A DNA stretch of 64,000 bases, taken from Pseudomonas sp. (lineage in GTDB: Bacteria > Pseudomonadota > Gammaproteobacteria > Pseudomonadales > Pseudomonadaceae). A program made the position numbers and the translations under genes. The notes under the pieces are model-generated. The model did no database searches, was not told where the DNA came from, and saw only the letters and a program-made list of their open reading frames with translations. Below, one piece after another: positions 16,242 to 30,361 of this stretch; position 1 is the stretch's first letter; each line of letters opens with the position of its first letter. The DNA lies in the NCBI RefSeq assembly GCF_030698175.1, contig NZ_JAUYNT010000028.1, positions 1 to 64,000 of the forward strand, written 5' to 3'.

Positions 16242-16628
16242 GGGAACCTCCATATTGTTAACCCTTAACGCAACTCTGTGTGCGGCTATCGATACCTTCA
16301 GTCTTGGAGGTAGCATCGCTCGCGCTCATTGATAACGATCGTTATCAATGAGCGCGAATTTATGTGCGGAACCCACGCTCGTCAAGAGGTTTTCCATGAA
16401 TTTTAATTTTATTATCCGATACTGACTAACGCATCAAGAACACAGGTTGGAGCTGAGTCACTGGACACTCATACGCTATGAATGCGAGCTTTTCATGACT
16501 GTTCTGCAACCGAAGTAGTATTCAGCAATGAAGCGGATGGCTTGAAGGGAGGTCTATTTAGCAAGCGAATCAATTTGTCTGATTGGCTCACGGTCTCTCA
16601 CCTATTCGGTAGATTCCACTGGTGGTCA
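16242..16628. other. intergenic region between the HDO and csrA-like genes
   Basis: Apart from the operator palindrome and the HDO leader I see no gene. A plus-strand frame starting at 16482 runs antisense into the csrA-like gene and lacks a ribosome binding site. Confidence 0.4.
16320..16357. promoter_or_regulatory. TetR-type operator, 38-bp perfect palindrome
   Basis: A perfect inverted repeat of 38 bp centred at 16338/16339, with core GATAACGATCGTTATC and outer arms CGCGCTCATT and its complement. It is about 80 bases before the HDO start and is the most symmetric copy of the regulon operator, taken here as the reference. Confidence 0.8.
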
Positions 16629-17138
16629 TCAACTTGCCGGCACCACAGAGTTTCCTTTGCGCGACGACCTAATGCTGTTGCTGATAAATGGATTGGGCGG
16701 TTGTTGCCTGCCCCTCGTAATCAGTTCACTTCTCACGATATAAAGCTCCTGAGCTGCGCGGATCCGGATGCGAACCTGATTGCTCTTGATCTCCGCAATT
16801 TCCAACTCGATGCGGTGATTACGAAGGGCTAAAACTGCCTCGTCTGGAGCATACGAGCCCCTTCGCAGGATTGTGATTTCATCTCCTGCTCGGCGGGACA
16901 GTGCAAGGCAGCAGTGTTCTCTATCACTTGAATACGGTACTGCCAGCAGTTCGGCTCGGCTCGCGAGTATGCCCTCTGGGGTACGAATAACGATTCGTGC
17001 AAGGTGTCGCCCCACACTGAGAACTCGTATGCGAATTCCCTCGGCCAAGAGGCATCGCATTATTAATTCCGGAGATGCATCTTTCCATTCGAGGACAATT
17101 TTTTGTCCCGGCTTTCTAGTTGTGTCAAGAAGCTTCAT
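16629..17138 (-). CDS. tandem CsrA/RsmA-domain protein
   Basis: A 169-residue protein whose two halves each resemble CsrA, a homodimeric mRNA-binding regulator of about 60 residues. The first copy (about residues 3–65) begins LLDTTRKPGQKIVL and ends IRIRVLSV..ARIVIRTPEGILASRAEL. The second (about 77–140) begins LALSRRAGDEITIL and ends IELEIAEIKSNQVRIRIRAA, then LYIVRSEL. The arginine matching the RNA-binding R44 of CsrA is kept in both (ASRAEL, IVRSEL). Each copy has an insertion after strand 1. Fused as a tandem, one chain could form a pseudo-dimer. The last 30 residues are basic and unassigned. AAGGA precedes the ATG. It sits among the regulon genes, suggesting post-transcriptional control of them. 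Confidence 0.7.
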   Translation of the reverse strand: MKLLDTTRKPGQKIVLEWKDASPELIMRCLLAEGIRIRVLSVGRHLARIVIRTPEGILASRAELLAVPYSSDREHCCLALSRRAGDEITILRRGSYAPDEAVLALRNHRIELEIAEIKSNQVRIRIRAAQELYIVRSELITRGRQQPPNPFISNSIRSSRKGNSVVPAS

Positions 17139-17309
17139 TTTTCATCCTTAATCCCGAAAATCTTCGATCATCCATGATCATTTCGGCCCATCAGAGGCCT
17201 GTATGTGAATCTGACTCGAATGACTACAACCCTCATCCTAAGCGCCAAACCTCCTTAATAACGAAATCACCCGCTTATTTGTTACCCAGCCCGGTCTGAT
17301 GCAAATGAC

Positions 17310-17885
17310 CTAGTCAGAAATTTTCTGAGAAAGAATCCGCTCGGTTGCCTCTACTATTTTGTTCACGATGATTGGGTCATTAACTGCTCGGCAAAGCGTC
17401 ACAGCCCCCGCCAAGGTCGCCAGAGCCATAAGGGCCATCTCGACATTTTTAGGTGCCCCCGTCGAAACGGGTCCAGACACTATGATCTCGACCACCTCGC
17501 TTAAACTGCTCTCAAAATCAGCCCGTGATGACTCATCAGATCTGGCCATCTCAGGCGCTAGACTTTGCAACCCACAGCTCTCTGAAAGCGCGCACTGTCG
17601 CTTCTCACCTAGGTAAAACCTCACAAACTCTGGCCACCAGGCAGAGCCATGAATTGCTTGAAATTGGCGAATCCCCTCCTTGAGATCCTCCATCCCTAAG
17701 GTGACAGCGGCGCGAAAAGCTTCAGCTTTGGATGCGAAATGGGTATAGAAAGCACCTGAAGTCACCCCTGCCTCCTTTGCCATGCCATCAACACCAGAAC
17801 CAGCGAATCCGCCCACCCGAAAACCTCGGCCAGCTGCATCAAGGATTCGCTGGCGGGTATAGATCTTTTGTTCAATACGCTTCAT
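17310..17885 (-). CDS. TetR/AcrR-family repressor (second related copy)
   Basis: A 191-residue repressor with the helix-turn-helix at about residues 10–52 (VTSGAFYTHFASKAEAF) and a C-terminal domain with cysteines around CALSESCGLQSLAPEMARSD. The frame continues 5' to 17948, but that would encode the operator DNA; the ATG at 17885 matches the family N-terminus MKRIEQKIYTRQRI. Two operator copies lie within 40–80 bases upstream, the classic arrangement for autoregulation. It is therefore the likelier of the two repressors to recognise GATAACGATCGTTATC. The same intergenic region also serves the divergent small exported protein. Confidence 0.9.
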   Translation of the reverse strand: MKRIEQKIYTRQRILDAAGRGFRVGGFAGSGVDGMAKEAGVTSGAFYTHFASKAEAFRAAVTLGMEDLKEGIRQFQAIHGSAWWPEFVRFYLGEKRQCALSESCGLQSLAPEMARSDESSRADFESSLSEVVEIIVSGPVSTGAPKNVEMALMALATLAGAVTLCRAVNDPIIVNKIVEATERILSQKISD

Positions 17886-17921
17886 GGGCCTCTCCAGGTC
17901 GAGCGAGCTCGATCTTGCATA

Positions 17922-17937
17922 GACAACGATCGTTACG
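17922..17937. promoter_or_regulatory. TetR-type operator, proximal copy
   Basis: GACAACGATCGTTACG matches the consensus at 13 of 16 positions, with the central ACGATCGT intact. It lies about 40 bases before the second tetR start. Confidence 0.55.
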
Positions 17938-17945
17938 TACCATAG

Positions 17946-17961
17946 CATAACGGTCGTTATC
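17946..17961. promoter_or_regulatory. TetR-type operator, distal copy
   Basis: CATAACGGTCGTTATC matches at 14 of 16 positions. Its centre is 24 bases from the centre of the proximal copy, so two dimers could bind side by side and act on both divergent genes. Confidence 0.6.
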
Positions 17962-18107
17962 TTAACCTTAAAAACCCTTCGACTACGACTGTGTTTTCGC
18001 TGACCCCGAACTACCCACTAGCGCTTGCTAAAGCGCTCTTGACCTATTTCATAAGCACAGGAACCCTCCCAGCTTATGGAAGAGGTTTATTCTTGAGGAG
18101 ATCGTTC

Positions 18108-18395
18108 ATGAAAGACCAAATGACCACACGTAACTTGAGCTACTCGTTATTGCTGCTCTTGATCTCACTGACCGCGACCCAGGTTAGTGCTGGTCAGATG
18201 CGTCTAGTTAGTGACTTCGGTAGTGAGCACCTGGGAGGACAGCTCCGTATTGACAGGGCAACAATCGTCAACTCCATAGCTGAGAACGGTAGTGAACGAA
18301 GGATCGAACAAACCCGAATAGAAACTCAGAAACGAAGAAGCAAAGTTGCTGAAGGCGGCTCAGATCGTTCAATTAAATCTAAGCGTCGAGCCTAA
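18108..18395 (+). CDS. small exported basic protein, unknown function
   Basis: A 95-residue protein with a signal peptide (hydrophobic SYSLLLLLISLTATQVSA, likely cleavage after VSA). The mature part of about 68 residues is hydrophilic and rich in Arg, Lys, Ser and Glu, ending SKRRA, and has no recognised domain. The internal ATG at 18108 is chosen because GAGGAG lies 7 bases upstream. The gene is divergent from the second tetR across two operator copies and is followed by a terminator, so it is probably a single-gene unit of the same regulon. Confidence 0.65.
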   Translation: MKDQMTTRNLSYSLLLLLISLTATQVSAGQMRLVSDFGSEHLGGQLRIDRATIVNSIAENGSERRIEQTRIETQKRRSKVAEGGSDRSIKSKRRA

Positions 18396-18411
18396 AAAAC
18401 GGTGAAGTAAG

Positions 18412-18445
18412 GTACCTATAGACACATTGTCGATAGGTACTTTTT
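18412..18445 (+). terminator. terminator of the small exported protein gene
   Basis: GTACCTAT pairs with ATAGGTAC across a 13-base loop and is followed by TTTTT. Confidence 0.75.
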
Positions 18446-18711
18446 ACACAAAAACCCACTGGTAGTGATCCACTTGTGCCAGAGGTTGTGAGCCACCGGG
18501 AGGTGTCCACGCTTCACAAGGAGCATCGCTGACTGAGTGGGAGTACCCCGCGAAACGGACTCGCATTGCGGGGTATAGCGGAGACAGCATTACAACCTCG
18601 TAGAGAGATTGTGGACGAGGAAAATCGCCACAAGTACTTACTCGGCGCAGAAAAAGCACCCGTGACAATCTTTATTTATCGTAGGTGATCAGCTGTGGAC
18701 TTTAGTTCGCC
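18446..18711. other. glmS-downstream region, attTn7-type hotspot
   Basis: The sequence just 3' of glmS is the conserved insertion point of Tn7-type elements in many bacteria. I see no transposase and no confident Tn7 end. A hairpin, TACCCCGC with GCGGGGTA, is at 18544–18575. A 74-codon minus-strand frame has no support. Confidence 0.4.
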
Positions 18712-20556
18712 TTATTCCACCGTCACCGACTTGGCCAAGTTGCGTGGCTGGTCGACGTCGGTGCCCTTGAGGATGGCGACGTAGTAGGACAGCAACTGCA
18801 GCGGGATGGTGTACAGAATCGGCGCCAGGGCATCGTGGATGTGCGGCATGTTCACCACGTGGGTGCCCTCGCCATTGCGCATGCCGGCCTGCTGGTCGGC
18901 AAACACAATCAACTCACCGCCACGGGCGCGCACTTCCTGCAGGTTGGACTTGAGCTTCTCCAGCAACTCGTTGTTTGGCGCCACTGTGACCACCGGCATA
19001 TCGCTGTCGACCAGGGCCAAGGGGCCATGCTTGAGCTCGCCGGCCGGGTAAGCCTCGGCGTGGATATAGGAGATTTCCTTGAGCTTCAGCGCGCCTTCCA
19101 TCGCCACCGGGTATTGTGCGCCGCGGCCGAGGAACAGCGTGTGGTGCTTCTCGGCGAACAGCTCGGCGAGCTTCTCGATGGTCTTGTCCATCGCCAGCGC
19201 TTCACCCAGACGGGTTGGCAGGCGGCGCAGTTCGGCCACCAGTTCGGCTTCAAGCGCTTTGCTCAGAGTGCCACGCACTTGACCCAGCGACAGGGTCAAC
19301 AGCATCAACGCCACCAGCTGGGTGGTGAAGGCTTTGGTCGAAGCCACGCCAATTTCCGGGCCGGCTTGGGTCAGCAAAGTGAGAGCCGACTCGCGCACCA
19401 AGGAGCTGGTGCCGACGTTGCAAATCGCCAGGCTGCTGAGAAACCCCAGCTCTTTAGCGTTGCGCAGGGCGGCCAAGGTATCGGCGGTTTCGCCGGACTG
19501 GGAGATGCTGACGAACAGGCTGTCTGGATGCACCACCACCTTGCGGTAGCGGAACTCGCTGGCCACTTCGATCTGGCAGGGAATCCCGGCCAGTTCTTCC
19601 AGCCAGTAACGGGCGACCATGCCGGCGTGATAACTGGTGCCGCAGGCAACTATCTGTACATTCTTGACCTGGGCAAACAGCTCGGCGGCTTGCGGGCCGA
19701 AGGCTTGTACGAGCACATGGTCCGCGCCTAAACGGCCTTCCAGCGCGCGTTGCACGACCTTGGGCTGTTCGTGAATTTCCTTGAGCATAAAGTGCCGGAA
19801 CTCGCCCTTGTCGGCGGCTTCGGCACCTTCGTGGTATTGCACCTGCTCGCGTTGCACGGACTGCCCAGCGGCGTCCCAAATCTGCAGGCTGTCGCGGCGG
19901 ATTTCGGCGATGTCGCCTTCTTCCAGGTAGACGAACCTGTCGGTCACTTGCCGTAGCGCCAGCTGGTCGGAGGCCAAGAAGTTTTCGCCCATGCCCAAAC
20001 CAATCACCAGCGGGCTGCCACTGCGGGCCGCCAGCAAGCGGTCCGGCTGCTTGGCGCTGATCACCGCCAGGCCATAAGCGCCGTGCAACTCGGGAATCGC
20101 CGCCTTCAGTGCATCGGCCAGATCGGCGTGCGCTTTGAGCTTGTGGTGCAACAAGTGAACGATGGTTTCGGTGTCGGTATCCGAGCTGAACACATAGCCG
20201 AGACCTTGCAGGCGCTCGCGCAAGGCTTCGTGGTTTTCGATGATGCCGTTGTGCACCACCGCCAACTCATCGCCGGGCTCTTTACCTGAGAAGTGCGGGT
20301 GGGCATTGCGCTCGCAGGGCGCGCCATGGGTGGCCCAGCGGGTGTGGGCAATGCCCAGACGGCCGATCAGCGGTTCGCCGGCCAGGGCTTGCTCCAGCTC
20401 GGCGACCTTGCCCGAACGGCGGAGACGCTGCAGCCCATCCTCGGTGAATACCGCCACACCGGCGCTGTCATAACCGCGGTACTCCAGGCGCTTGAGACCT
20501 TCGACCAAAATTGCAGTGATATTACGTTCGGCGACTGCGCCAACAATGCCACACAT
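18712..20556 (-). CDS. glmS: glutamine–fructose-6-phosphate aminotransferase (isomerising)
   Basis: A 614-residue cytosolic enzyme making glucosamine-6-phosphate from fructose-6-phosphate and glutamine, the first step to UDP-GlcNAc. The N-terminal class II glutaminase begins MCGIVGA with the catalytic Cys2. Two SIS sugar-isomerase domains follow, with CGTSYHAGM and [15 protein letters not shown] in the first. The C-terminus [13 protein letters not shown] is the conserved end that overlaps the TnsD recognition site of attTn7. It lies directly downstream of glmR, 11 bases away, and beyond that glmU, so sugar activation is clustered. Confidence 0.98.
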   Translation of the reverse strand: MCGIVGAVAERNITAILVEGLKRLEYRGYDSAGVAVFTEDGLQRLRRSGKVAELEQALAGEPLIGRLGIAHTRWATHGAPCERNAHPHFSGKEPGDELAVVHNGIIENHEALRERLQGLGYVFSSDTDTETIVHLLHHKLKAHADLADALKAAIPELHGAYGLAVISAKQPDRLLAARSGSPLVIGLGMGENFLASDQLALRQVTDRFVYLEEGDIAEIRRDSLQIWDAAGQSVQREQVQYHEGAEAADKGEFRHFMLKEIHEQPKVVQRALEGRLGADHVLVQAFGPQAAELFAQVKNVQIVACGTSYHAGMVARYWLEELAGIPCQIEVASEFRYRKVVVHPDSLFVSISQSGETADTLAALRNAKELGFLSSLAICNVGTSSLVRESALTLLTQAGPEIGVASTKAFTTQLVALMLLTLSLGQVRGTLSKALEAELVAELRRLPTRLGEALAMDKTIEKLAELFAEKHHTLFLGRGAQYPVAMEGALKLKEISYIHAEAYPAGELKHGPLALVDSDMPVVTVAPNNELLEKLKSNLQEVRARGGELIVFADQQAGMRNGEGTHVVNMPHIHDALAPILYTIPLQLLSYYVAILKGTDVDQPRNLAKSVTVE

Positions 20557-20567
20557 AGCGTTACTCC

Positions 20568-21341
20568 TTACTTAGCTGGGACTGCGGCGCAGATCAAAAT
20601 GATCCCGCGCGCGGTTATCTGTGCACGAGCCTCGGGGGCGAGGCGCTCGTCGGTTATCAGGGTATGGATGCTGCTCCAGGGCAGCTCCAGATTAGGAATC
20701 TTGCGGCCGATTTTATCCGACTCCAGCAGCACTATGACCTCGCGGGCCACCTCGGCCATCACCCGGCTCAGGCCGAGCAGTTCATTGAAGGTGGTGGTAC
20801 CACGGGCCAGATCGATACCATCGGCGCCGATAAACAACTGGTCAAAATCGTAGGAGCGCAGCACTTGTTCGGCCACCTGACCTTGGAACGACTCGGAATG
20901 CGGGTCCCAAGTGCCGCCAGTCATCAGCAATACCGGCTCATGTTCAAGTTCACTCAGGGCGCGGGCCACATTCAGTGAGTTGGTCATCACCACTAGGCCG
21001 GGCTTATGGCCCAGTTGCGGGATCATCGCAGCAGTGGTGCTGCCGCTATCGATAATGATCCGCGCGTGTTCGCGGATACAACCGGCAGCCGCAGTGGCGA
21101 TTGCTTGCTTATAGGGTGAGAGGGGCTGAGTCGGCTCGCTGATTAACTCGTGCGGCATCGGCACTGCGCCACCGTAGCGGCGCAGCAACAGACCGCTTTT
21201 TTCCAGCGCGGTGAGGTCCTTGCGGATGGTGACTTCCGAGGTGTCGAAAGCCTTGGCCAGCTGATCGACACTCACTTCGCCCTGCTCGGCGAGCAGAGCC
21301 AAAATGGCATGACGACGTTGCGGTGTGTTGCGCTTGGACAT
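20568..21341 (-). CDS. glmR: DeoR-family transcriptional regulator
   Basis: A 257-residue DeoR-type repressor. The N-terminal winged helix (residues 5–60, [20 protein letters not shown] then [19 protein letters not shown]) is followed by the DeoR sugar-phosphate sensor domain with [16 protein letters not shown] and LFIGADGID. The frame is open much further upstream, but the ATG at 21341 starts the conserved domain. In Pseudomonas the gene between glmU and glmS is GlmR, a regulator of glmS; position and family both agree. The upstream gap to glmU holds an imperfect hairpin, GTGGCCAAC with GTTGACCAC. Confidence 0.92.
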   Translation of the reverse strand: MSKRNTPQRRHAILALLAEQGEVSVDQLAKAFDTSEVTIRKDLTALEKSGLLLRRYGGAVPMPHELISEPTQPLSPYKQAIATAAAGCIREHARIIIDSGSTTAAMIPQLGHKPGLVVMTNSLNVARALSELEHEPVLLMTGGTWDPHSESFQGQVAEQVLRSYDFDQLFIGADGIDLARGTTTFNELLGLSRVMAEVAREVIVLLESDKIGRKIPNLELPWSSIHTLITDERLAPEARAQITARGIILICAAVPAK

Positions 21342-21510
21342 CAGATAGTTTCGATTCGAAAGATAACTGTGCGAATCAAAACCTAATGAAGCTTTTGCGT
21401 CAAGCCTGAAAACGACAAAAGGCCGTAGGATTGGTTGAGCGCAGCGATACCCATGCTGTTTGAGCGATCTCGGTGGCCAACAACGCTTCGCGGTTGACCA
21501 CCCTACCGGC

Positions 21511-22869
21511 CTATTTCTTGGTTGGGCGCTTCCAGCCTTCGATATTGCGTTGCTTGGCGCGGCCGACGGCCAGGGTGTTGGCCGGCACATCGGCGGTAAT
21601 CACCGAGCCGGCGCCGGTGGTGGTTTTGTCGCCCAACATCAGGGGCGCAACCAGCGAGCTGTTGGAGCCGATAAACACGTCCTCACCCATAACGGTCTTG
21701 AACTTGTTGGCACCGTCATAGTTGCAGGTGATGGTGCCGGCGCCGATGTTAGTTCGCGCGCCTATCACCGCATCGCCGAGATAACTCAGGTGGCCAGCCT
21801 TGGCGCCGTCACCTAACTGAGCGTTCTTCAATTCGACGAAGTTACCCACATGGGCCTTGGCGCCCAGCACTGTGCCAGGACGCAAGCGCGCGAAGGGACC
21901 GCAATCACTGCCCGCGCCCAGCTCGGCGCCATCCAGATGACTGTTGGCTTTAACCTGCGCACCCTGGCGCAGAATGCTGTCCTTGATCACGCAGTTGGGG
22001 CCGATTTGCACATTGTCTTCGATGATGACCCGGCCTTCGAGAATCACGTTCACATCGATCAGCACATCGCGACCGACAGTCACCTCGCCACGCACATCGA
22101 AACGCGCCGGATCGCGCAGGGTCACGCCTTGCGCCATCAAGCGCCGTGCCGCGCGGTATTGGTAATGCCGCTCCAACTGCGCCAGTTGCATACGGTCGTT
22201 GGCACCCAGCACTTCCATTTCGTCGTTGGCTTGTTCGGTGGCAACCACTAGGCCGTCGGCCACCGCCATGGCGATCACGTCGGTTAAATAGTATTCGCCC
22301 TGGGCATTGCTGTTCGACAGCCGGCCCAGCCAGTCGGCCAACAACTTGCCAGGCACCGCCAGAATGCCGGTGTTGCCTTCACAGATGGCGCGCTGCGCGG
22401 GCGTGGCATCCTTATGCTCGACTATGGCCAGGACCACAGCCTGATCGTCACGGACGATGCGCCCGTAGCCTGTCGGGTCGAGCAGATCGACCGTCAGCAG
22501 CCCAAGCTGTCGTGGCCCGACTTGCTGCAATAAACGCTGCAGGGTTTCCACCTCAATCAGCGGCACGTCACCATAGAGAATCAATACCCGCTCGGCACTC
22601 AAGGCCGGCAAGGCTTGCGCCACCGCGTGGCCAGTGCCCAGCTGCTCGCTCTGCAGGACAAAATTCAAATCATCAGCGGCTAAGCGCTCCCGCACCGCCT
22701 CGGCGCCGTGGCCAATCACCACTTGAATGCTCTGTGGTTGCAGTTGCCGCGCCGTATCTATCACGTGCCCGAGCATCGATTTACCCGCCACCGGATGCAA
22801 TACCTTGGGCAGAGCCGAGCGCATGCGAGTGCCTTGGCCGGCGGCGAGAATGATGATATCGAGCGACAT
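21511..22869 (-). CDS. glmU: bifunctional GlmU uridyltransferase / glucosamine-1-P acetyltransferase
   Basis: A 452-residue enzyme that acetylates glucosamine-1-phosphate and then forms UDP-GlcNAc. The N-terminal nucleotidyltransferase carries [20 protein letters not shown]. The C-terminal left-handed beta-helix has hexapeptide repeats, with [20 protein letters not shown] and [20 protein letters not shown] in the active site. The ATG at 22869 gives the standard N-terminus [13 protein letters not shown]. It lies downstream of the ATP synthase operon, separated by a terminator. Confidence 0.98.
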   Translation of the reverse strand: MSLDIIILAAGQGTRMRSALPKVLHPVAGKSMLGHVIDTARQLQPQSIQVVIGHGAEAVRERLAADDLNFVLQSEQLGTGHAVAQALPALSAERVLILYGDVPLIEVETLQRLLQQVGPRQLGLLTVDLLDPTGYGRIVRDDQAVVLAIVEHKDATPAQRAICEGNTGILAVPGKLLADWLGRLSNSNAQGEYYLTDVIAMAVADGLVVATEQANDEMEVLGANDRMQLAQLERHYQYRAARRLMAQGVTLRDPARFDVRGEVTVGRDVLIDVNVILEGRVIIEDNVQIGPNCVIKDSILRQGAQVKANSHLDGAELGAGSDCGPFARLRPGTVLGAKAHVGNFVELKNAQLGDGAKAGHLSYLGDAVIGARTNIGAGTITCNYDGANKFKTVMGEDVFIGSNSSLVAPLMLGDKTTTGAGSVITADVPANTLAVGRAKQRNIEGWKRPTKK

Positions 22870-22931
22870 TAGGGGCTTCCTGCGGGTGGTTGGCGTTGAT
22901 GGTGTGATGATTTCGGGCAAAAAATACGGGC

Positions 22932-22962
22932 AAAAAAAAGGGTAGCCAAGGCTACCCTTTTT
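22932..22962 (-). terminator. terminator of the atp operon
   Basis: GGGTAGCC and GGCTACCC form a tight hairpin with a two-base loop. It is flanked by eight A on one side and five T on the other, so it can act on both strands; on the minus strand it ends the atp transcript after atpC. Confidence 0.9.
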
Positions 22963-22988
22963 CTCTATTGCGCTGAAGCCGTTGGTGA

Positions 22989-23414
22989 TTAACCGCCGAA
23001 CTTCTTACGCAACTGCTGAACAGTACGCAGCTGGGCTGCAACTTCAGCCAGATGAGCGGCAGCGGAGCCGTAATCGAACTCCGCGCTATGCTCATGCAGA
23101 GCCTTTTCAGCGGCCTTAAGGGCCGTCTGAGCAGCTGCTTCATCGATGTCTGCAGCGCGCAACACGGTATCGGCCAAGACCTTAATCATGTTCGGCTGAA
23201 CTTCCAGGAAGCCACCGGAGATGTAGAACACCTCGGTTTCGCCGCCCTGCTTGATCACCCGAATCGGGCCCGGCTTCAGGTCAGTAATCAGTGGCGCGTG
23301 ACCCAAAGCAATACCCAGATCACCCAGGTTGCCGTGTGCAACGACCATTTCTACCAGACCGGAAAAAATCTCCGCTTCCGCACTGACGATATCGCAATGG
23401 ACTGTCATAGACAT
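22989..23414 (-). CDS. atpC: ATP synthase F1 epsilon subunit
   Basis: A 141-residue subunit of the F1 central stalk. The N-terminal beta-sandwich begins [18 protein letters not shown], followed by [20 protein letters not shown]. The C-terminal helical hairpin (about 90–140) regulates ATP hydrolysis. It is the last gene of the operon, separated from atpD by 181 bases that contain a dispersed repeat; in most Pseudomonas this gap is short. Confidence 0.97.
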   Translation of the reverse strand: MSMTVHCDIVSAEAEIFSGLVEMVVAHGNLGDLGIALGHAPLITDLKPGPIRVIKQGGETEVFYISGGFLEVQPNMIKVLADTVLRAADIDEAAAQTALKAAEKALHEHSAEFDYGSAAAHLAEVAAQLRTVQQLRKKFGG

Positions 23415-23432
23415 GTGCTTGCCTCACGAGTC

Positions 23433-23567
23433 GGGCAGTTGGCAGCTACTGCGCTCGGTCAAGCCGCGTTGAAAGCCGGTTCGGACTGCTCATTTACCGA
23501 CGTAAACTCCGCGTCCTCACCGACTTTCGCCTTGCCTGTCCGTCGCTCGCGACGCTGTCAACAGCCC
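23433..23567. repeat. dispersed structured repeat, copy A (atpD–atpC)
   Basis: The ends GGGCAGTTGGCAGC and GCTGTCAACAGCCC pair at 12 of 14 positions. The interior, with TGCGCTCGGTCAAGCCGCGT, TGCTCATTTACCGACGTAAA and TTCGCCTTGCCTG, closely matches copy B between dnaN and recF. It is not coding and lies inside the atp operon. Confidence 0.75.
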
Positions 23568-23595
23568 TTGACGCGCCCGTTGCCGGGCGCTCGGA

Positions 23596-25849
<2,254 letters not shown>

Positions 25850-25899
25850 GTAACACCTATCGGTTTAGCAGGCGGAGGTCTTGCGACCCCCGCTGCGGC

Positions 25900-27444
<1,545 letters not shown>

Positions 27445-27465
27445 TGCTCTGCTGCCCCTTCAAAC

Positions 27466-28002
27466 TCAAGATTTCAATGCTTCGGCCAATTTCGCGAGTT
27501 TGCCGCGAACTGAGCCATCGATAACCAAGTCGCCAGCGCGGATTACGACGCCACCTATCAGGCTGGCATCCTCCGCAGCGTGCAGACGCACTTCACGACC
27601 GAGTCGTGCACTGAGAACCTTGGCGAGTTTGTCTTGCTGTTCATCGTTCAGCGCAAAGGCACTGGTAACGTCCACATCTACCGAGCGTTCTTGTTCTGCT
27701 TTATACAGATCGAACAAGGCGGCGATTTCCGGCAACAACTCCAAACGGTTGTTTTCCGAAACGATGATTAGGAAGTTACGCACCTGGGCGCTGAACTTGT
27801 CACCACACACCTCAATAAAGGTGGTGGCCTTATCTGTACTCGTCAAACGCGGTGCTTTGAGTACGCGCTGAACCGTGGCGTCTTGCGACACCGCGCCAGC
27901 CAAGCCAAGCAACTCAGACCATTGGGTCAATTGCTGATTGGCTTGAGCGTACTCAAAAGCAGCTTTAGCGTAAGGTCGGGCCAACGTGGTCAATTCTGCC
28001 AT
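27466..28002 (-). CDS. atpH: ATP synthase F1 delta subunit
   Basis: A 178-residue peripheral-stalk subunit linking F1 to subunit b. The N-terminal helical domain begins [20 protein letters not shown], and the C-terminus has the conserved [20 protein letters not shown]. Normal length and order; 12 bases after atpF. Confidence 0.97.
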   Translation of the reverse strand: MAELTTLARPYAKAAFEYAQANQQLTQWSELLGLAGAVSQDATVQRVLKAPRLTSTDKATTFIEVCGDKFSAQVRNFLIIVSENNRLELLPEIAALFDLYKAEQERSVDVDVTSAFALNDEQQDKLAKVLSARLGREVRLHAAEDASLIGGVVIRAGDLVIDGSVRGKLAKLAEALKS

Positions 28003-28014
28003 GATAGCCCTCGC

Positions 28015-28485
28015 TTAAATTTCGGCTGCCAGTTTCGCAACTAGCTCCGCATGAGCGTTTTGGTCGATAGTCGCGCTCAGAATCTTCTCAGCACCGCTGA
28101 CTGCCAGGCTACCCAATTGGGCGCGCAGCGCATCTTTGACACTGTTAATTTCCTGCTCGATTTCGGCCTGAGCCTGAGCCTTCACACGTTCAGCTTCAAC
28201 GCGAGCCTGATCACGGGCTTCGTCTACTAACTGAGTGCCGCGTTTCTTGGCTTGCTCGATGATTTCAGCTGCCTGCGTTTTTGCTTCGCGCAGTTGCTGA
28301 CCCACTTTCTCGTGGGCCAGTTCCAGATCACGAGTAGCTCGGCTGGCAGCGTCCAGACCATCGGCGATCTTCTTTTGCCGTTCACGCATTGCTGTAATGA
28401 CCGGAGGCCATACAAACTTCATGCAGAACATGACAAAGATGAAGAACGCAACGGACTGACCAATCAGGGTTGCATTAATGTTCAC
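28015..28485 (-). CDS. atpF: ATP synthase F0 b subunit
   Basis: A 156-residue peripheral-stalk subunit. One N-terminal membrane helix (about residues 5–25, [20 protein letters not shown]) is followed by a long charged helix, rich in Ala, Glu, Lys and Arg, that forms the dimeric stalk. Standard length for Pseudomonas. Confidence 0.97.
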   Translation of the reverse strand: MNINATLIGQSVAFFIFVMFCMKFVWPPVITAMRERQKKIADGLDAASRATRDLELAHEKVGQQLREAKTQAAEIIEQAKKRGTQLVDEARDQARVEAERVKAQAQAEIEQEINSVKDALRAQLGSLAVSGAEKILSATIDQNAHAELVAKLAAEI

Positions 28486-28530
28486 GCCAACACCTCACTC
28501 GTTCGTTGTCAGTAACTCTCAAAACGAGAT

Positions 28531-28818
<288 letters not shown>

Positions 28819-28920
28819 TTAAAGGTTTTGATAAAGCGGTAAAACGGTGCAGCAAATTCAGTCTCTCGGCCCTTGCGGGCCCCTCTCCCAAGGAGAGGTC
28901 ATTAACGGCGTTAGACGCTA

Positions 28921-30214
<1,294 letters not shown>

Positions 30215-30287
30215 CTTGCTTACCTCTGGCGTCGGCCGCCTTAACTCAAAAAACTTGGCATATTTTGTGCCGACAAAAAGCGCGCGA

Positions 30288-30316
30288 ATTATAGGGTCCG
30301 AGGCTTTTGGGTTCAA
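30288..30316 (-). promoter_or_regulatory. sigma70 promoter of the atp operon
   Basis: On the minus strand TTGAAC and TATAAT are separated by 17 bases, nearly consensus. It is about 75 bases upstream of atpI, as expected for a highly expressed operon. Confidence 0.8.
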
Positions 30317-30361
30317 CCTCTAGCTAGGGATTTCCGACCATACGTCGCCACCCTATGGGAT

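Noticed and set aside
18444..18668. 74-codon minus-strand frame downstream of glmS
   Set aside because: It lies in the attTn7-type region, has no homology that I recognise and no ribosome binding site.
18690..18711. TGTGGA near glmS as a Tn7 end
   Set aside because: Only six bases resemble a Tn7 terminus and no repeated TnsB sites were visible.
18835..19731. 298-codon plus-strand open frame
   Set aside because: It is antisense to glmS, whose protein is fully conserved; high-GC codon bias creates long shadow frames.
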